DNA from: Mesotaenium endlicherianum
Lineage: Eukaryota; Streptophyta; Zygnematophyceae; Zygnematales; Mesotaeniaceae
DNA: 21,873 bases
NCBI GenBank assembly: GCA_009602735.1
Contig: WELA01005616.1
Span: 40,669 to 62,541 of the forward strand
Direction of reading: 5' to 3'
Made by a program: the position numbers and the translations under genes. How positions within the stretch are numbered: position 1 is the first letter of the stretch; each line of letters begins with the position of its first letter. A model generated the notes under the pieces. The model saw only the letters and a program-made list of their open reading frames with translations. It ran no database searches and was not told the origin of the DNA. Positions 1 through 8,742 of the stretch are shown in pieces.

Positions 1-53
<53 letters not shown>

Positions 54-85
54 AGAGGGAGAGGGAGAGAGAGAGAGGGAGAGAT
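1..85. repeat. GA microsatellite
   Basis: Uninterrupted GA dinucleotides for the first 46 bases, then GGGA/GAGA variants. The tract runs off the left edge of the window, so its full length is unknown. A shorter GA patch follows at about 146-162. Confidence 0.95.
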
Positions 86-2868
86 TACATAAGTCACTTA
101 CTGAAAGCAGCAGCCTCTCAACAACCACCCCCACACGTACACACAGAGAGAGAGATAGAGAGATGATATAAGTCACTTGACAAAAGGAGCAGCCTCTTAA
201 CAACCACCCCACAATCAGATAGCTCAGCTGCTCCACTATTGCTGGCATGGAGCATCCATCCACCCAGAGACCTAGTCAACCTGGTCGACATAGCCAACCT
301 GAAACGCACGACTGCAAGCCACAACAAGGACATCAAGCTGCCCTTCCAGGTGTGCCCTCGTGGAGACTTACCCTGCTCCTGCTTCAGGGGCCTCTGACTT
401 GGCTTCCACAGCACCGTTATGCTCCTCCTCCTCCTTCTCCGCCTTACTGCATCATCATAGAAATCGAAACCACATCCCCATTACTCGTCTGTTACAAGCA
501 CACACATGTATACACCTGTACATGTGGAGAGACCTTGGTTGAAACAGCAATTTTTAGCCTCATTGCGACTTTACTTTAGTCGAAGAAACTTGTTTGCTTG
601 AAACACTTCAACAGCTGAGATACTTCCTAGAAGTACCCTCGCAGAAGTACCACAACGCAGCTAAAACACGACGGAAAAGGACACGAGACTGTCTCCTGTC
701 ACAGGTGAGAACAGCCGGAGGAAAAGCTTCCCGTTTTGAAGAACGAGACACTTCATGTTTTTTACTCCTCAAGGAAGTGCTCCGGAGTAAAGGAGCTCCA
801 TAAAAGCCCCTCCCAGGTGAGAATTTACTACTTATGACGTGACCAGTAAGAGGCATATAACGACAAACCGGATGCCTCCTAGAAATTTCTAACCCAAATT
901 GCAAAATCTCGGATGGACAATGTGGAGGTCTTATCGGGGGCATCAAGAAGCGACGAACAGAAGGGATTGGACCTGGAACTAAGTGGCTAGTAGCTCTGCT
1001 AGATGAGATAACATTGACGGCCAGATTGCCAGACCACAAGTTTTTCTCAGCTGCACATGTTACAGTCTCAACCCAATGAATCACAAAGGCTTCAGAATGC
1101 AAGTCATACAGAATCAATAACAGATTCTAACAGGTGGAGTAGTAGCGTCAGCCTTCACAATGATATACTGAAATCCTAGGCTAGGCCAAATGAAATCAAG
1201 GCAGTCATTGATCATTGATCAGATTCAACAGACAAACACAAGTAACTAAAGGTGTCAAATCAAAGTATACATAGACATGAGACGTGTCTACGACCTCCAA
1301 TTAATGCATGCTAACGACTTCCAGTGTCCTACCCTAACATTCAACAAGAGCCTAGTGATCATAGCTTCTTCAGCCCATGGTCAGGAGATTACCTGCCACC
1401 ACAGAAGCAGTTTTTCCACGCCATCGTATATGCCTCTTGCCAAATGAAATGGTGGTGTGCAACGACGAATACCTTAGTTAAAAGAGCAAATACAGATAGC
1501 AAACGTTACTTGGTTAGGAATCTAGGCTCTCGGGGAATGCAAACCAGGGCCAGACTCGACTTCGAGCCGTACGTACTACACTTTTATGTCGCCCTCAGCT
1601 CTCGAGTCTCGACTCTCGAGCATCTCTCAAGTGACCAGAGGCTGCCAAACGGCGTGGAAGGTGGGCGAACGACTATACATGCCAGCTGATTTGAGTTAAT
1701 ATGCATTGCTTCGAAACTTTTGCAGCTGTTTCGAAACGCATCCAAGTTGCTGTAAAGTGTAGGGGGCCGGGGCTGGTATAGGGGCAGTCAGGCCGTAGTC
1801 GGTGGCTGACAAACGAGTACCGCTGGCAGGCCAGCTTTGGTTTTTGTAGTCGCATTCAACATATCAACCCATATCAACCCAACTCGCACATACGCCAAAT
1901 TTTATTTTAAGTGCTGTAAGTATCAGACGTGCTAAGGCAGAGCAAGTGGACGTTTGAGATATGGCGGTACCGGCGGGCTCCGCTCAGCTGCGCTGTGAAA
2001 TGATTAGCTGTTTGACAACGTAATGAGATGCTCCACGACACAGTACGTATATCAGAGCTAATGGAAGGCCTATATATTTCAATGGTCATATTGACGACGG
2101 GACTGATCCTTACAAGCAATGGTATCAGAATAATGCACAATATGGTACACACCGGTCCATCGTATTTTGTCGAGAAGCACGGTACCACGCTGAAAGAGCC
2201 AATGTCCCCTCGAGTCAAGATAGATTGGAAAATTTTCGCTATTCTGGATGTTCTCAAACCCGTTCACAAAAAAAGGATGTAAAATTCTTGAGAAATGTTA
2301 ATGAACATTACTTCAAATCCAATTTGCCTGTGTAATAATCATTGGATGTTCTTACGTACTCAAAATTGCTATAATTTCCTTCTCAATCTGGTCGGGTATT
2401 CTCTAAAACCCTGACCGTCGGGTAAAGGATGTTTACAAAATTAAGGGATTCGAGGGGCCTGGTGTCTTTCAGCACCTCACGAAAACGTCGACTTGTATCA
2501 GAGCATATCAACGAACAACTCGTATATAATTAGCGAGAAAGGACGGACGACTCCTGAGGACAACAGTTCATCCTAGTGAATGCCATATAGTGAGGGCCAA
2601 TCACGATTCAGAACTCAGCGAAAGAAACGGAGATTCATTTCACTCGCTAAACAATGCAACGTGGCCAAGCTTGACGGCCATCCACGGTCACCTACACTGT
2701 AGGTGCAGGTCAGCGGAGATAGGTGCTGATAGGTGCTGGTAGATCTCAACTGCAACATTGTTGTCTGCAGTTGTCTGCCGACTATTAGATCCAACCAAAT
2801 TAACACCTGGATTAACAAGAGAGAGCAAGCGTGAGTAGAGATGGATTTCGGAAGACGACATACAACAG
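86..2868. other. Intergenic stretch, no recognised gene
   Basis: About 2.8 kb with no open frame that I can match to a family. The longest frames either lack an ATG or have a composition that does not look coding. One plus-strand frame of about 70 codons ending at the TGA near 1080, and a longer minus-strand frame over 608-1117 with no early ATG, overlap each other and cannot both be real; neither resembles a known domain. Small motifs such as TGGTATCAGA near 2131 resemble a retroelement primer-binding site, but no LTR end or gag follows. It may contain old, unrecognisable repeats. Confidence 0.5.
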
Positions 2869-2995
2869 AGGGATAAGTACTTTTTTACCATCGACTTGCG
2901 CCGCTATACCAACTTTACAATCGGTTTGTGCAAACTGGACAGACATGTACAGATTCTGCCACTTTGGACATAAATACCACTTTTTCGTCCTGAAC
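2869..2995 (+). repeat. 127-bp dispersed repeat, copy 1
   Basis: This 127-base segment matches the reverse complement of 20540-20666 along its whole length with no gaps and about 16 mismatches (about 87% identity by eye), mostly transitions. Similarity stops abruptly at both ends (AGGGAT at one, CTGAAC at the other). Both copies stay open in one frame, but about 10 of 42 codons differ in the encoded residue, so protein-level constraint is not evident. It is probably a fragment of a dispersed repeat such as a non-autonomous element or an LTR piece; the family is unknown. Confidence 0.85.
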
Positions 2996-3800
2996 GCCTT
3001 AGGATATGTAGCGATGAGAACAAAGGCTTCCTTTATCGCTAGGTCGTGTCAGTAAACGCGTGTAAGACTGACTGGACTCGAATGAACAAGTGTGTTAAAT
3101 TGTTGTTCTCAAAGTAGGTTGTCTGTTGTCGAGGAGAGCATATTTCTTCTTAGAAGAAATTTTGGTAGGAGTACCAAATTGCTACAAATTGTACCCGAAA
3201 GATCAAGGTCTGGAGGGGAGGGCCGAAAACTTTTTGTGCCTGTGAAGGTAACGCTTTGTACCACGGTTGGGCATGCATAAACCTCGAGAGTAGATTTCCT
3301 ACAACATAACTTTAGATGCAACTAGTCGTCAATCAGCAATACAGATGCTTTAAGTAGAACAACTTGAAGAGCGTATGTTGTTTCTTTTCCTATCTTCCTA
3401 GATGATGCGCAACAGCATTTTGTGAGGACAAAAACAGCTCACCAGACTTTAACAGACGTTGACAGCAGAAGGAAGTATTGTTATGCTCGCAATTTAGGGA
3501 ACAGTGGCTAGGGGGTCGGGGTCTTTGTGCGCTGGTGTCAAGACATGCATTTGTCGTTTGTGTCTTGGATACTTCGTGTGTGCGTGTGTGAATTTGTGTG
3601 CATATGATGTGCTGGGTGCCTGATCACTTGGCAATAAAAACCAAATTCTTTGCAAGTCTACGCACAGTACGTATGAAAAATTCCACTCATGTGCGCTCCG
3701 GCGGACACTTCCCGCAACTTGGACTCTGCTGGCAGCCACCTTAGCTGGAGTTCATTTGACGCTGGGAGGGAGGAACACGTGCGGTCATTTCGGAGGATAG
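2996..3800. other. Intergenic stretch, nothing recognised
   Basis: Mixed-composition DNA with a GT-rich patch at about 3576-3602. No open frame shows a recognisable domain, and no repeat boundary was found. Confidence 0.45.
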
Positions 3801-4087
3801 AGGCGCCAGCTGGTGGGCTTCAGCAAGCAGGTGGAGGTGACACGCGTAGTGGTAAGCACCTTGGGTGGCTTAAGTCGCTGAATGAGTTGTGGATCCGCAT
3901 TGCTGTCTACTCCTCGCTGCTCGTGGTCTAATCCTGTTGGGGCAGGCGCTTCAAATCTGTGCGTCGTCCCCTTTCCCTCCTCCTCCCCCTCCCCCCCTCC
4001 TCTCTCCCTCTTCAGGTCAGTCTTCGAGCTGACAGCAGCATGAACGAGTGGCTTAGGAGCGCAGCATGGGGGATGCTGCTCCCCGGA
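3801..4087 (+). other. Possible pair of host-gene exons (plus strand)
   Basis: A short GC-rich open block (3801-3851) ends at a GTAAGC donor (GT at 3852-3853). A long pyrimidine tract (about 3966-4013) ending in TTCAG gives a strong acceptor at 4014-4015, and a CTAAT branch-point-like motif lies near 3929. Joining the two blocks keeps an open frame (phase 0), with a possible GTGAGA donor at 4088. The peptide is too short to name and I match it to no family. The splice signals are visible; that this is a functional gene is inference, and it could be a decayed fragment. Confidence 0.25.
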
Positions 4088-4184
4088 GTGAGAGTCAAGA
4101 GCTTGTGCGTGTCATCCTGGCATTGTGTTTCTTCCCATCTGCAAGCCTAGCCTTGCAGTGGCACCAAAAGAGCCACATAGGCAC
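4088..4184. other. Short unassigned segment
   Basis: The frame leaving the preceding exon-like block stays open to a TAG near 4150, so the exon could extend into this segment if the 4088 donor is not used. Nothing else is seen. Confidence 0.3.
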
Positions 4185-4225
4185 GGGGTGGGGTGGGGTG
4201 AGGTGGGGTGGGGTGGGGTGGGTGG
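4185..4225. repeat. (GGGGT)n microsatellite
   Basis: Repeated GGGGT/GGGT units over about 40 bp with one GAGGT interruption. On the plus strand this G-rich run could form a G-quadruplex. Confidence 0.85.
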
Positions 4226-4975
4226 AGAGTTGGGCGAGGCTGGACTGCTTACTAATACTATAGCGCAGGAATGAGGTCTCGATTCAGGGAGGGATTTCAT
4301 GTCTAGCAGGTGCGCCAGCTTATCTAGAGTGTGGCCCTCCTTCTGCACGCGCACGCGCGCTTGGACTTGTATGCCAGCAGGCTGCTGGGATTAAACTTAT
4401 TGATAAGGAGAGAGGAAGTGGGGGCAGGCAGAGAGGAGTAGCTGTCCCCATTGGCGAGGCAGGTGTGCGTGTGATTACACCTGCGCAACGGGTGGGCTGC
4501 TCTCTCCAGGTGCTCGTTTGGCTCGCAGGCTTGCTTGCTGAGGCTAGGTGACGGGTCCTTTATTTCTTTATAAAAGGGGGGTTTGGGGGGTTACGCAATC
4601 GCAGGGGCCGCCGAAAGTAGGCACCATGATGGCGTATATCAACTACACATTCACGCTCACCTTTGTGATGTGTGCGTCTTCCAGGCCCACCTATCTCCCC
4701 CCCTTGCACCTGCCTCACTTTTCCAATGATAACGACAGGCCTCTTCATAGGCCTTCTCCCTCCATATCCTACAGGGGCTGCCATAAACACCTCTGTAATA
4801 TATTTCTCTGGCACAATGTTGGCACTTCTCGTCTGCTCTCCGACATGTGCGCCTATGGGGAGAAGCCCGCAAGGGTTCTTTCTCGTTTTCCTCTCTTCTC
4901 CCCTCTTCTCCTCTTGGCTAGTATGGCCTGCATGTTTGCGTGCCCAGCTATATGGGTTGGGCTTGCTTGCATGTA
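4226..4975. other. GC-rich region with exon-like islands, no gene model
   Basis: Several short open blocks look protein-like in more than one frame or strand. On the minus strand, about 4256-4348 is bounded by a GTGCAG-type acceptor and a GTAAGC donor, and about 4720-4830 ends at GTGAGG. On the plus strand, 4672-4992 encodes a hydrophobic peptide. These readings conflict and none resembles a domain I can name. The region may hold part of a decayed or intron-rich host gene. A CG/CA alternating patch lies at about 4346-4361. Confidence 0.25.
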
Positions 4976-5145
4976 ATAAATTAGTATATTAGTAGATATA
5001 TATTTATTTAAATATAATAGTTAATTAAGTTCAGCCTGCTGAACTCTAGTTAATAATCAGTCTGCTGAACTTCATATTTAATATCAGTTTAACGACTCAG
5101 CCGAAAGCAGCAGGCTGAAGTCAACTAAAGTCAGCTTGCTGACAC
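4976..5145. repeat. AT-rich stretch with clustered TCAGC/GCTGA palindromes
   Basis: An AT-rich block (about 4976-5027) is followed by an 8-bp-arm palindrome AGTTCAGC-CT-GCTGAACT (5028-5045), a related CAGTCTGCTGAAC (5058-5070), an inverted CAGCAGGCTGA (about 5107-5117) and a perfect palindrome GTCAGC-TT-GCTGAC (5130-5143). The repeated core suggests a protein-binding cluster, a terminal region of a mobile element, or part of the LTR upstream of element A. Confidence 0.6.
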
Positions 5146-5691
5146 ATTCTTTGATTGCTAGCTGACTTCCGTACTCGGTAGCAGCGAACTGCCTCGATAT
5201 GCATCTAAGAGGGGTATGCTAGATGAATGACTAGATGACATCCCTATGATGGATGGCGATTCGGGATGATGGGAGATGGCGGTGGATTTTGTTAACCGAA
5301 GTCCTACCAACGTGGTTAACCCCCGGGTAGGCGGTGCCATCGCACTGGCCGTTGAACAGTAAACTCATTCCATGTACATATGCTAGGCATTGCTCTCGAG
5401 TTCGGCATTTGGAAACGAGGCCAACTCTCTTGTACAGCTTGTTGAGAGAGATCTGAATCCAAGGCGAGAAGCCATTGATACGCACTGTCTTCTAACCTTG
5501 CTTATGTATAAGTTTACTGATTGCATTATTGATGCTAGTTTACTTGCATTTGACTTACGAGTATTGTTCACTGCTAGTGTGTTGTCCTTTTGCCGTTTAA
5601 CCAGTTAACGGAAAATACCATAAAGATTACTTACTGATATAAAGATCTTCATTAATTGTTAATCGCCTATATGGTAAGTCGATTCATTTCA
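5146..5691 (+). repeat. Probable 5' LTR (3' portion) of element A
   Basis: The dinucleotide CA at 5690-5691 is followed by one G and then TGGTAT, the same LTR-end/primer-site spacing seen in element C (CA, G, TGGTATC). The roughly 500 bp upstream has no coding potential and fits R/U5-like sequence. No matching 3' LTR is present in the window, so the left boundary cannot be set; the start given is only where the palindrome cluster ends. Confidence 0.4.
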
Positions 5692-5692
5692 G

Positions 5693-5704
5693 TGGTATAG
5701 GAGT
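5693..5704 (+). other. Primer-binding site of element A
   Basis: TGGTATAGGAG lies one base after the LTR-end CA and about 150 bp before the gag ATG. TGGTAT is complementary to the 3' end expected of tRNA-Met-type primers used by plant LTR elements; the match weakens after the seventh base. GTGGTA (5692-5697) and TACCAC (5708-5713) could form a small hairpin over the site. Confidence 0.5.
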
Positions 5705-5841
5705 AGTTACCACAGTCTTCTTTGTATGGTAAGGACAAGGTCTCAAACTAGCAACTCTCGAGACATGGAGAACCAGGATAACGAGAATGTCAAAACCAGG
5801 CGGAAAGCCATGTAACGGGAACCCGTACCTATTCTGAAGCA

Positions 5842-7200
5842 ATGGCAGATACTGCAGCTAGAGAGGCTGCAGATGAGGCAGCTGCTATTGTCGCAGTCGC
5901 AGCACAGCAAGATGAGGAGGAGAGAGCCAAATTACCTGAACAATTAGCAAAGGCTGCTAAAGATACAGAAAGGAGGGAAGGACAGCCCGCTAACGAGCGC
6001 AGGGTTGAAGAACTTATGGCATCCAGGGCCAATGTTCTGAATCCACCTCTTGCTGTACAACTCAATGTACCCCTAGGTCAAATACGTGACCGGCTGAATG
6101 CGGCAGGAATTGCTGCTGCAGGAGCGAGAGGGACTGTTGAGGACACTACTCAGCGAGTAGATGCCAATGCTGCTGCTGCATTTGCTAGACTACCACCCCA
6201 GAGTGTAGACTTGGGAGCATTGTTCGTTCAAATGCAGTCGCAAATGGCGACCATGTATCAGTCCCAACAGGAGGACAAAAGAATCATAATGTCTCTACTG
6301 CGGGACAGAGACCAACTGGGGTCTCAAACCACTAGTGGTGGTGGCAGAGGGCCTAGTAAGCCCAAGCCAAAACCTCCCCAGGACTATGATCCTGAGGGAA
6401 ACATAAAATGTTACCTGATCAAGTTTCTCCCGGATGTTGAGCAGTGGCTGAAGAACTACCCAGAGTTGCAAGATTACAAGAAGGTCAGGCACACTGGTGC
6501 GCTACTGAAAGGCAGTGCCACAGACTGGTGGCTTTACTGGAAAGGAGAGCGTAAGGCTCGGCAACTCGGTGACCCTACGTGGGTAGAGTTTGTCGAGAAG
6601 TTGCATGAGAAGTTTGATGTCATCAACCAGCAGGAGAAAGCTATCTATGCGATGATCTCCCTGACACTGAAGCAGACCACTTCAGTTGCTGAGTTTGCTC
6701 AAAAGTTCCAGGAGAACATGATGAAACAGCCAGACTTGCCAGAACGGTATAAGATAGCATACTTCAGGTGTGGCTTGAAATCCGAAGTCTTTGGTCATTT
6801 CGCTGAGAAGAAGTATGAGAAACTGGCTGACTTGATCCAAGATGCTGATGCCTGGGATCAGCAGCAGTTCAATCACAAGCGCCAGAGTAATGCTTTGGTG
6901 TCTAAGGTTGTTAAAAAGCCCCACGGTTCCTACAATGCAATTGAAGGAGACCAGGCTGAGGATGATCAGGGTGACGAATATGGGTATGAGTACAACGCTA
7001 TGCAGTTTAGAGGGAGAGGTGATTTCTTTCGAGGCGGCTATGGAAGAGGTGGTGGTAGGACTAAGCCGAGACCAGCCTCAGCAGAATCGATTTGCTTCCA
7101 TTGCCAGCAGCCAGGTCACTTCAGAGAGCAGTGTCCAGACAAGCACCTTCCGAAGGTCGAGAGAAAAGACCAGCCTTTAAAAGACAGCAACAGTCAGTAA
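5842..7200 (+). CDS. gag: Ty3/gypsy Gag polyprotein (element A)
   Basis: Intact 452-residue Gag, the structural protein that forms the retrotransposon particle and packages its RNA. The N-terminus (about residues 1-60) is rich in Ala, Glu and Lys and likely helical or coiled. Residues about 200-350 match the retrotransposon Gag capsid-like region, with the typical DWW near residue 228. A Gly/Arg-rich linker (about 390-410) precedes a CCHC zinc knuckle starting at residue 418 (CFHCQQPGHFREQC), which binds RNA. The chosen ATG is the first in frame after the primer-binding site, and the ORF has no internal stop. The gene ends in TAA at 7198, inside a candidate -1 frameshift signal that leads into the protease frame. 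It is the only undamaged retroelement gene in the window, so this copy may be younger than C or under less decay. Confidence 0.93.
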   Translation: MADTAAREAADEAAAIVAVAAQQDEEERAKLPEQLAKAAKDTERREGQPANERRVEELMASRANVLNPPLAVQLNVPLGQIRDRLNAAGIAAAGARGTVEDTTQRVDANAAAAFARLPPQSVDLGALFVQMQSQMATMYQSQQEDKRIIMSLLRDRDQLGSQTTSGGGRGPSKPKPKPPQDYDPEGNIKCYLIKFLPDVEQWLKNYPELQDYKKVRHTGALLKGSATDWWLYWKGERKARQLGDPTWVEFVEKLHEKFDVINQQEKAIYAMISLTLKQTTSVAEFAQKFQENMMKQPDLPERYKIAYFRCGLKSEVFGHFAEKKYEKLADLIQDADAWDQQQFNHKRQSNALVSKVVKKPHGSYNAIEGDQAEDDQGDEYGYEYNAMQFRGRGDFFRGGYGRGGGRTKPRPASAESICFHCQQPGHFREQCPDKHLPKVERKDQPLKDSNSQ

Positions 7201-7217
7201 TCCAGTCTACTGACTGT
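7176..7217 (+). promoter_or_regulatory. Candidate -1 ribosomal frameshift signal between gag and pro
   Basis: TTTAAAA (7176-7182) sits in the gag frame as T TTA AAA, the canonical X XXY YYZ phase for -1 slippage. After a 7-nt spacer (7183-7189), ACAGTCAGTA (7190-7199) pairs perfectly with TACTGACTGT (7208-7217), a 10-bp stem with an 8-nt loop. The gag TAA (7198-7200) lies at the top of the stem. Slippage moves ribosomes into exactly the frame that encodes the aspartic protease. Slippery site, spacer and hairpin all match the rules known from retroviruses and some LTR elements. Function is inferred, not shown. Confidence 0.75.
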
Positions 7218-7988
7218 GAGGATGCTAGAGATAGTGAGTCGTCACTAGCTGCCCTCGTAGCAGGTATTATGGGTCCTGCTGAACTGGATTCACTATGCAT
7301 GCCTGACAACCAGATAAAGGAGACCATCAGCAATATTGACGTCCAGAGAGTGCACAATCTGGATGCTCTTGTTCCACCTGATGTCCAACATTTCTTTGCT
7401 ACGTCAGGAGAACAATGCGAAAGTCAGGAAAAGACAATCCCCCCTGTCCTATTGCATTGCATGATTGCAGGTAGGAAGGTGAGGGCATTTGTTGACGGAG
7501 GGGCGTCACATACTTTTATCCACAAGGACTTAGTTAAGCGGCTAAGGCTGCCTACTGTTACTTAAAGGAATAGAAAAATATTCCTTGGAGATGCCTCAAG
7601 TATCTCGGGAGGAGTTATGACCAAGCCTATTGAGGTCCAGTTAGGTTCTGGCATTGCAATTCTAACTGAAACGCTTACATTTGAGGTACTCAACAATGGC
7701 TTTTATGATCTTGTGCTAGGCAGGTCCTGGCTTAACAGACATCAAGCTGAAGTGTGTTGGAGCAGAGGTACAGTTAAAGTGAGAGGAGCTAGTGATGGAC
7801 AGACTAACTTGGCACCCACCAGTGCTCTTCCTCTTGTCCTGTGTGGATGGCAACTGAAGGAAAAGAAGAGGCTTCCAGAAGGATGCAAGTTGCCAAATGC
7901 AATGGAGTTCGTCAAAAGCTGGAACCAGAAGGAAGACAGAATGTTCTGTGTGCTGCTAAGAGAGGTACCTCCTCAACCTGAAGAAGTG
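7176..7988 (+). pseudogene. pro: Ty3/gypsy aspartic protease (element A), interrupted and truncated
   Basis: This is the -1 frame relative to gag, entered at the slippery site. It encodes a retropepsin-like aspartic protease that would cut the Gag-Pol polyprotein. The active-site loop reads VDGGASHTFI near 7492-7521, with Gly in place of the usual Ser/Thr of D(S/T)G. The second half carries LGRSWL, the counterpart of the LGxxWL flap/helix motif. An in-frame TAA at 7563-7565 interrupts it, consistent with a CAA-to-TAA change. The frame reaches a linker (about 7960-7988) of the kind that normally leads to reverse transcriptase, then stops at the edge of element B's LTR. No reverse transcriptase of A is seen; it was probably displaced by the insertion of B. 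Confidence 0.75.
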
Positions 7989-8742
7989 TGAAAGGGGCAG
8001 AGTGCCCTAGTGGAAGCGTAGTAACTCACGAGGAAAGGAACTAGTTGCAATTATACTAGAGAGTGCAGCGGCATATCACTAACAAAGCTTAGGAACATTA
8101 CTCAACTTTTTGAGTAGCAAGAAATTGCTCACAAATGATGTAGGATGAAAGGCCTTGTCATTACAAACCCGTAGAAATTTACAGAAGTGAAAACTGATCA
8201 GAAACAAAAAAGTTATGCCTATTTATAATTTTCTACGATGGCCGCTCGCCCCTAGACGGGAGGGCCGCTTAGCAACGGATTTTCCTAAGTGTTTGTCAAA
8301 TTGTCCCTTCCAAAATATTCGTGAGAAAGCCAGATGAGTCTCATCTGACGTGTCGGGTCGATTTGACGTCCACATGCATGCATCGAAATATCTAGAATAT
8401 ACTAACTTGGACGCGCTAGGCTAATTCGAAACTTCAAGGTAAATCGACCTAGTCGGCACTCCGCGTCAGCCGAACTTACGTGAAGGTTCGAATTCACTCT
8501 AACGGCCCAGATCGCTCGACGCTGTCGGTCAATCCGACGGTCGCGCTCACCGCGAGTTAAGGACAGTCGTCAACCGACCTCAAAACTAATTAAACTTCGG
8601 AAATCCATAACTCTCTCAATACTTGACCAAATTCGATGAACTTTATATCAAAATGATCACAAAAATGCACTCTACACTTCTATACAATCAAAACATCTTT
8701 CATGAAACTCAAAAATGCACTTTGTAAACCTATGACCTTACA
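7987..8742 (-). repeat. 3' LTR of element B
   Basis: On the minus strand a GA-rich polypurine tract is followed by TGATGTAAGG (8745-8736), the same PPT-TGATGTA arrangement as in element C. The far end reads CCTTTCACA on the minus strand (7995-7987), ending in CA exactly where A's protease frame breaks off. This gives about 756 bp with short imperfect inverted ends (TGTAAGG / CCTTTCACA). A TATAAATA box lies at 8227-8220 (minus), about 515 bp into the LTR as expected for U3. The exact ends could be shifted by 2-3 bp (TGA...TCA instead of TGT...ACA). No second copy is in the window to confirm it. Confidence 0.6.
8220..8227 (-). promoter_or_regulatory. TATA box in element B LTR
   Basis: TATAAATA on the minus strand followed by GGC, placed as a U3 core promoter would be about 240 bp before the LTR end. 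It would drive transcription of element B leftward. Confidence 0.5.

Larger units (their letters stand above)
5146..7988 (+). mobile_element. Element A, 5' part of a Ty3/gypsy element
   Basis: A probable LTR end, primer-binding site, complete gag and a damaged protease, cut off by element B. Its subfamily cannot be set without reverse transcriptase or integrase, and the left boundary is not determined. Confidence 0.7.

Noticed and set aside
608..1117. Long minus-strand open frame
   Set aside because: No ATG near its start, no recognisable domain, ordinary codon composition, and an overlapping plus-strand frame looks equally protein-like.
2131..2142. TGGTATCAGA resembling an LTR-element primer-binding site, and a similar TGTATCAGAGC near 2493
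   Set aside because: No LTR-end CA at the right spacing and no gag or other retroelement domain nearby; short matches can be chance.
2028..2282. 84-codon plus-strand frame
   Set aside because: Overlaps two minus-strand frames of similar length, has no recognisable domain and no splice or promoter context.
4672..4992. Hydrophobic plus-strand frame that could be membrane segments
   Set aside because: The minus strand of the same DNA also reads as plausible protein, and pyrimidine-rich DNA tends to encode Leu/Ser/Pro/Phe runs; no family matched.
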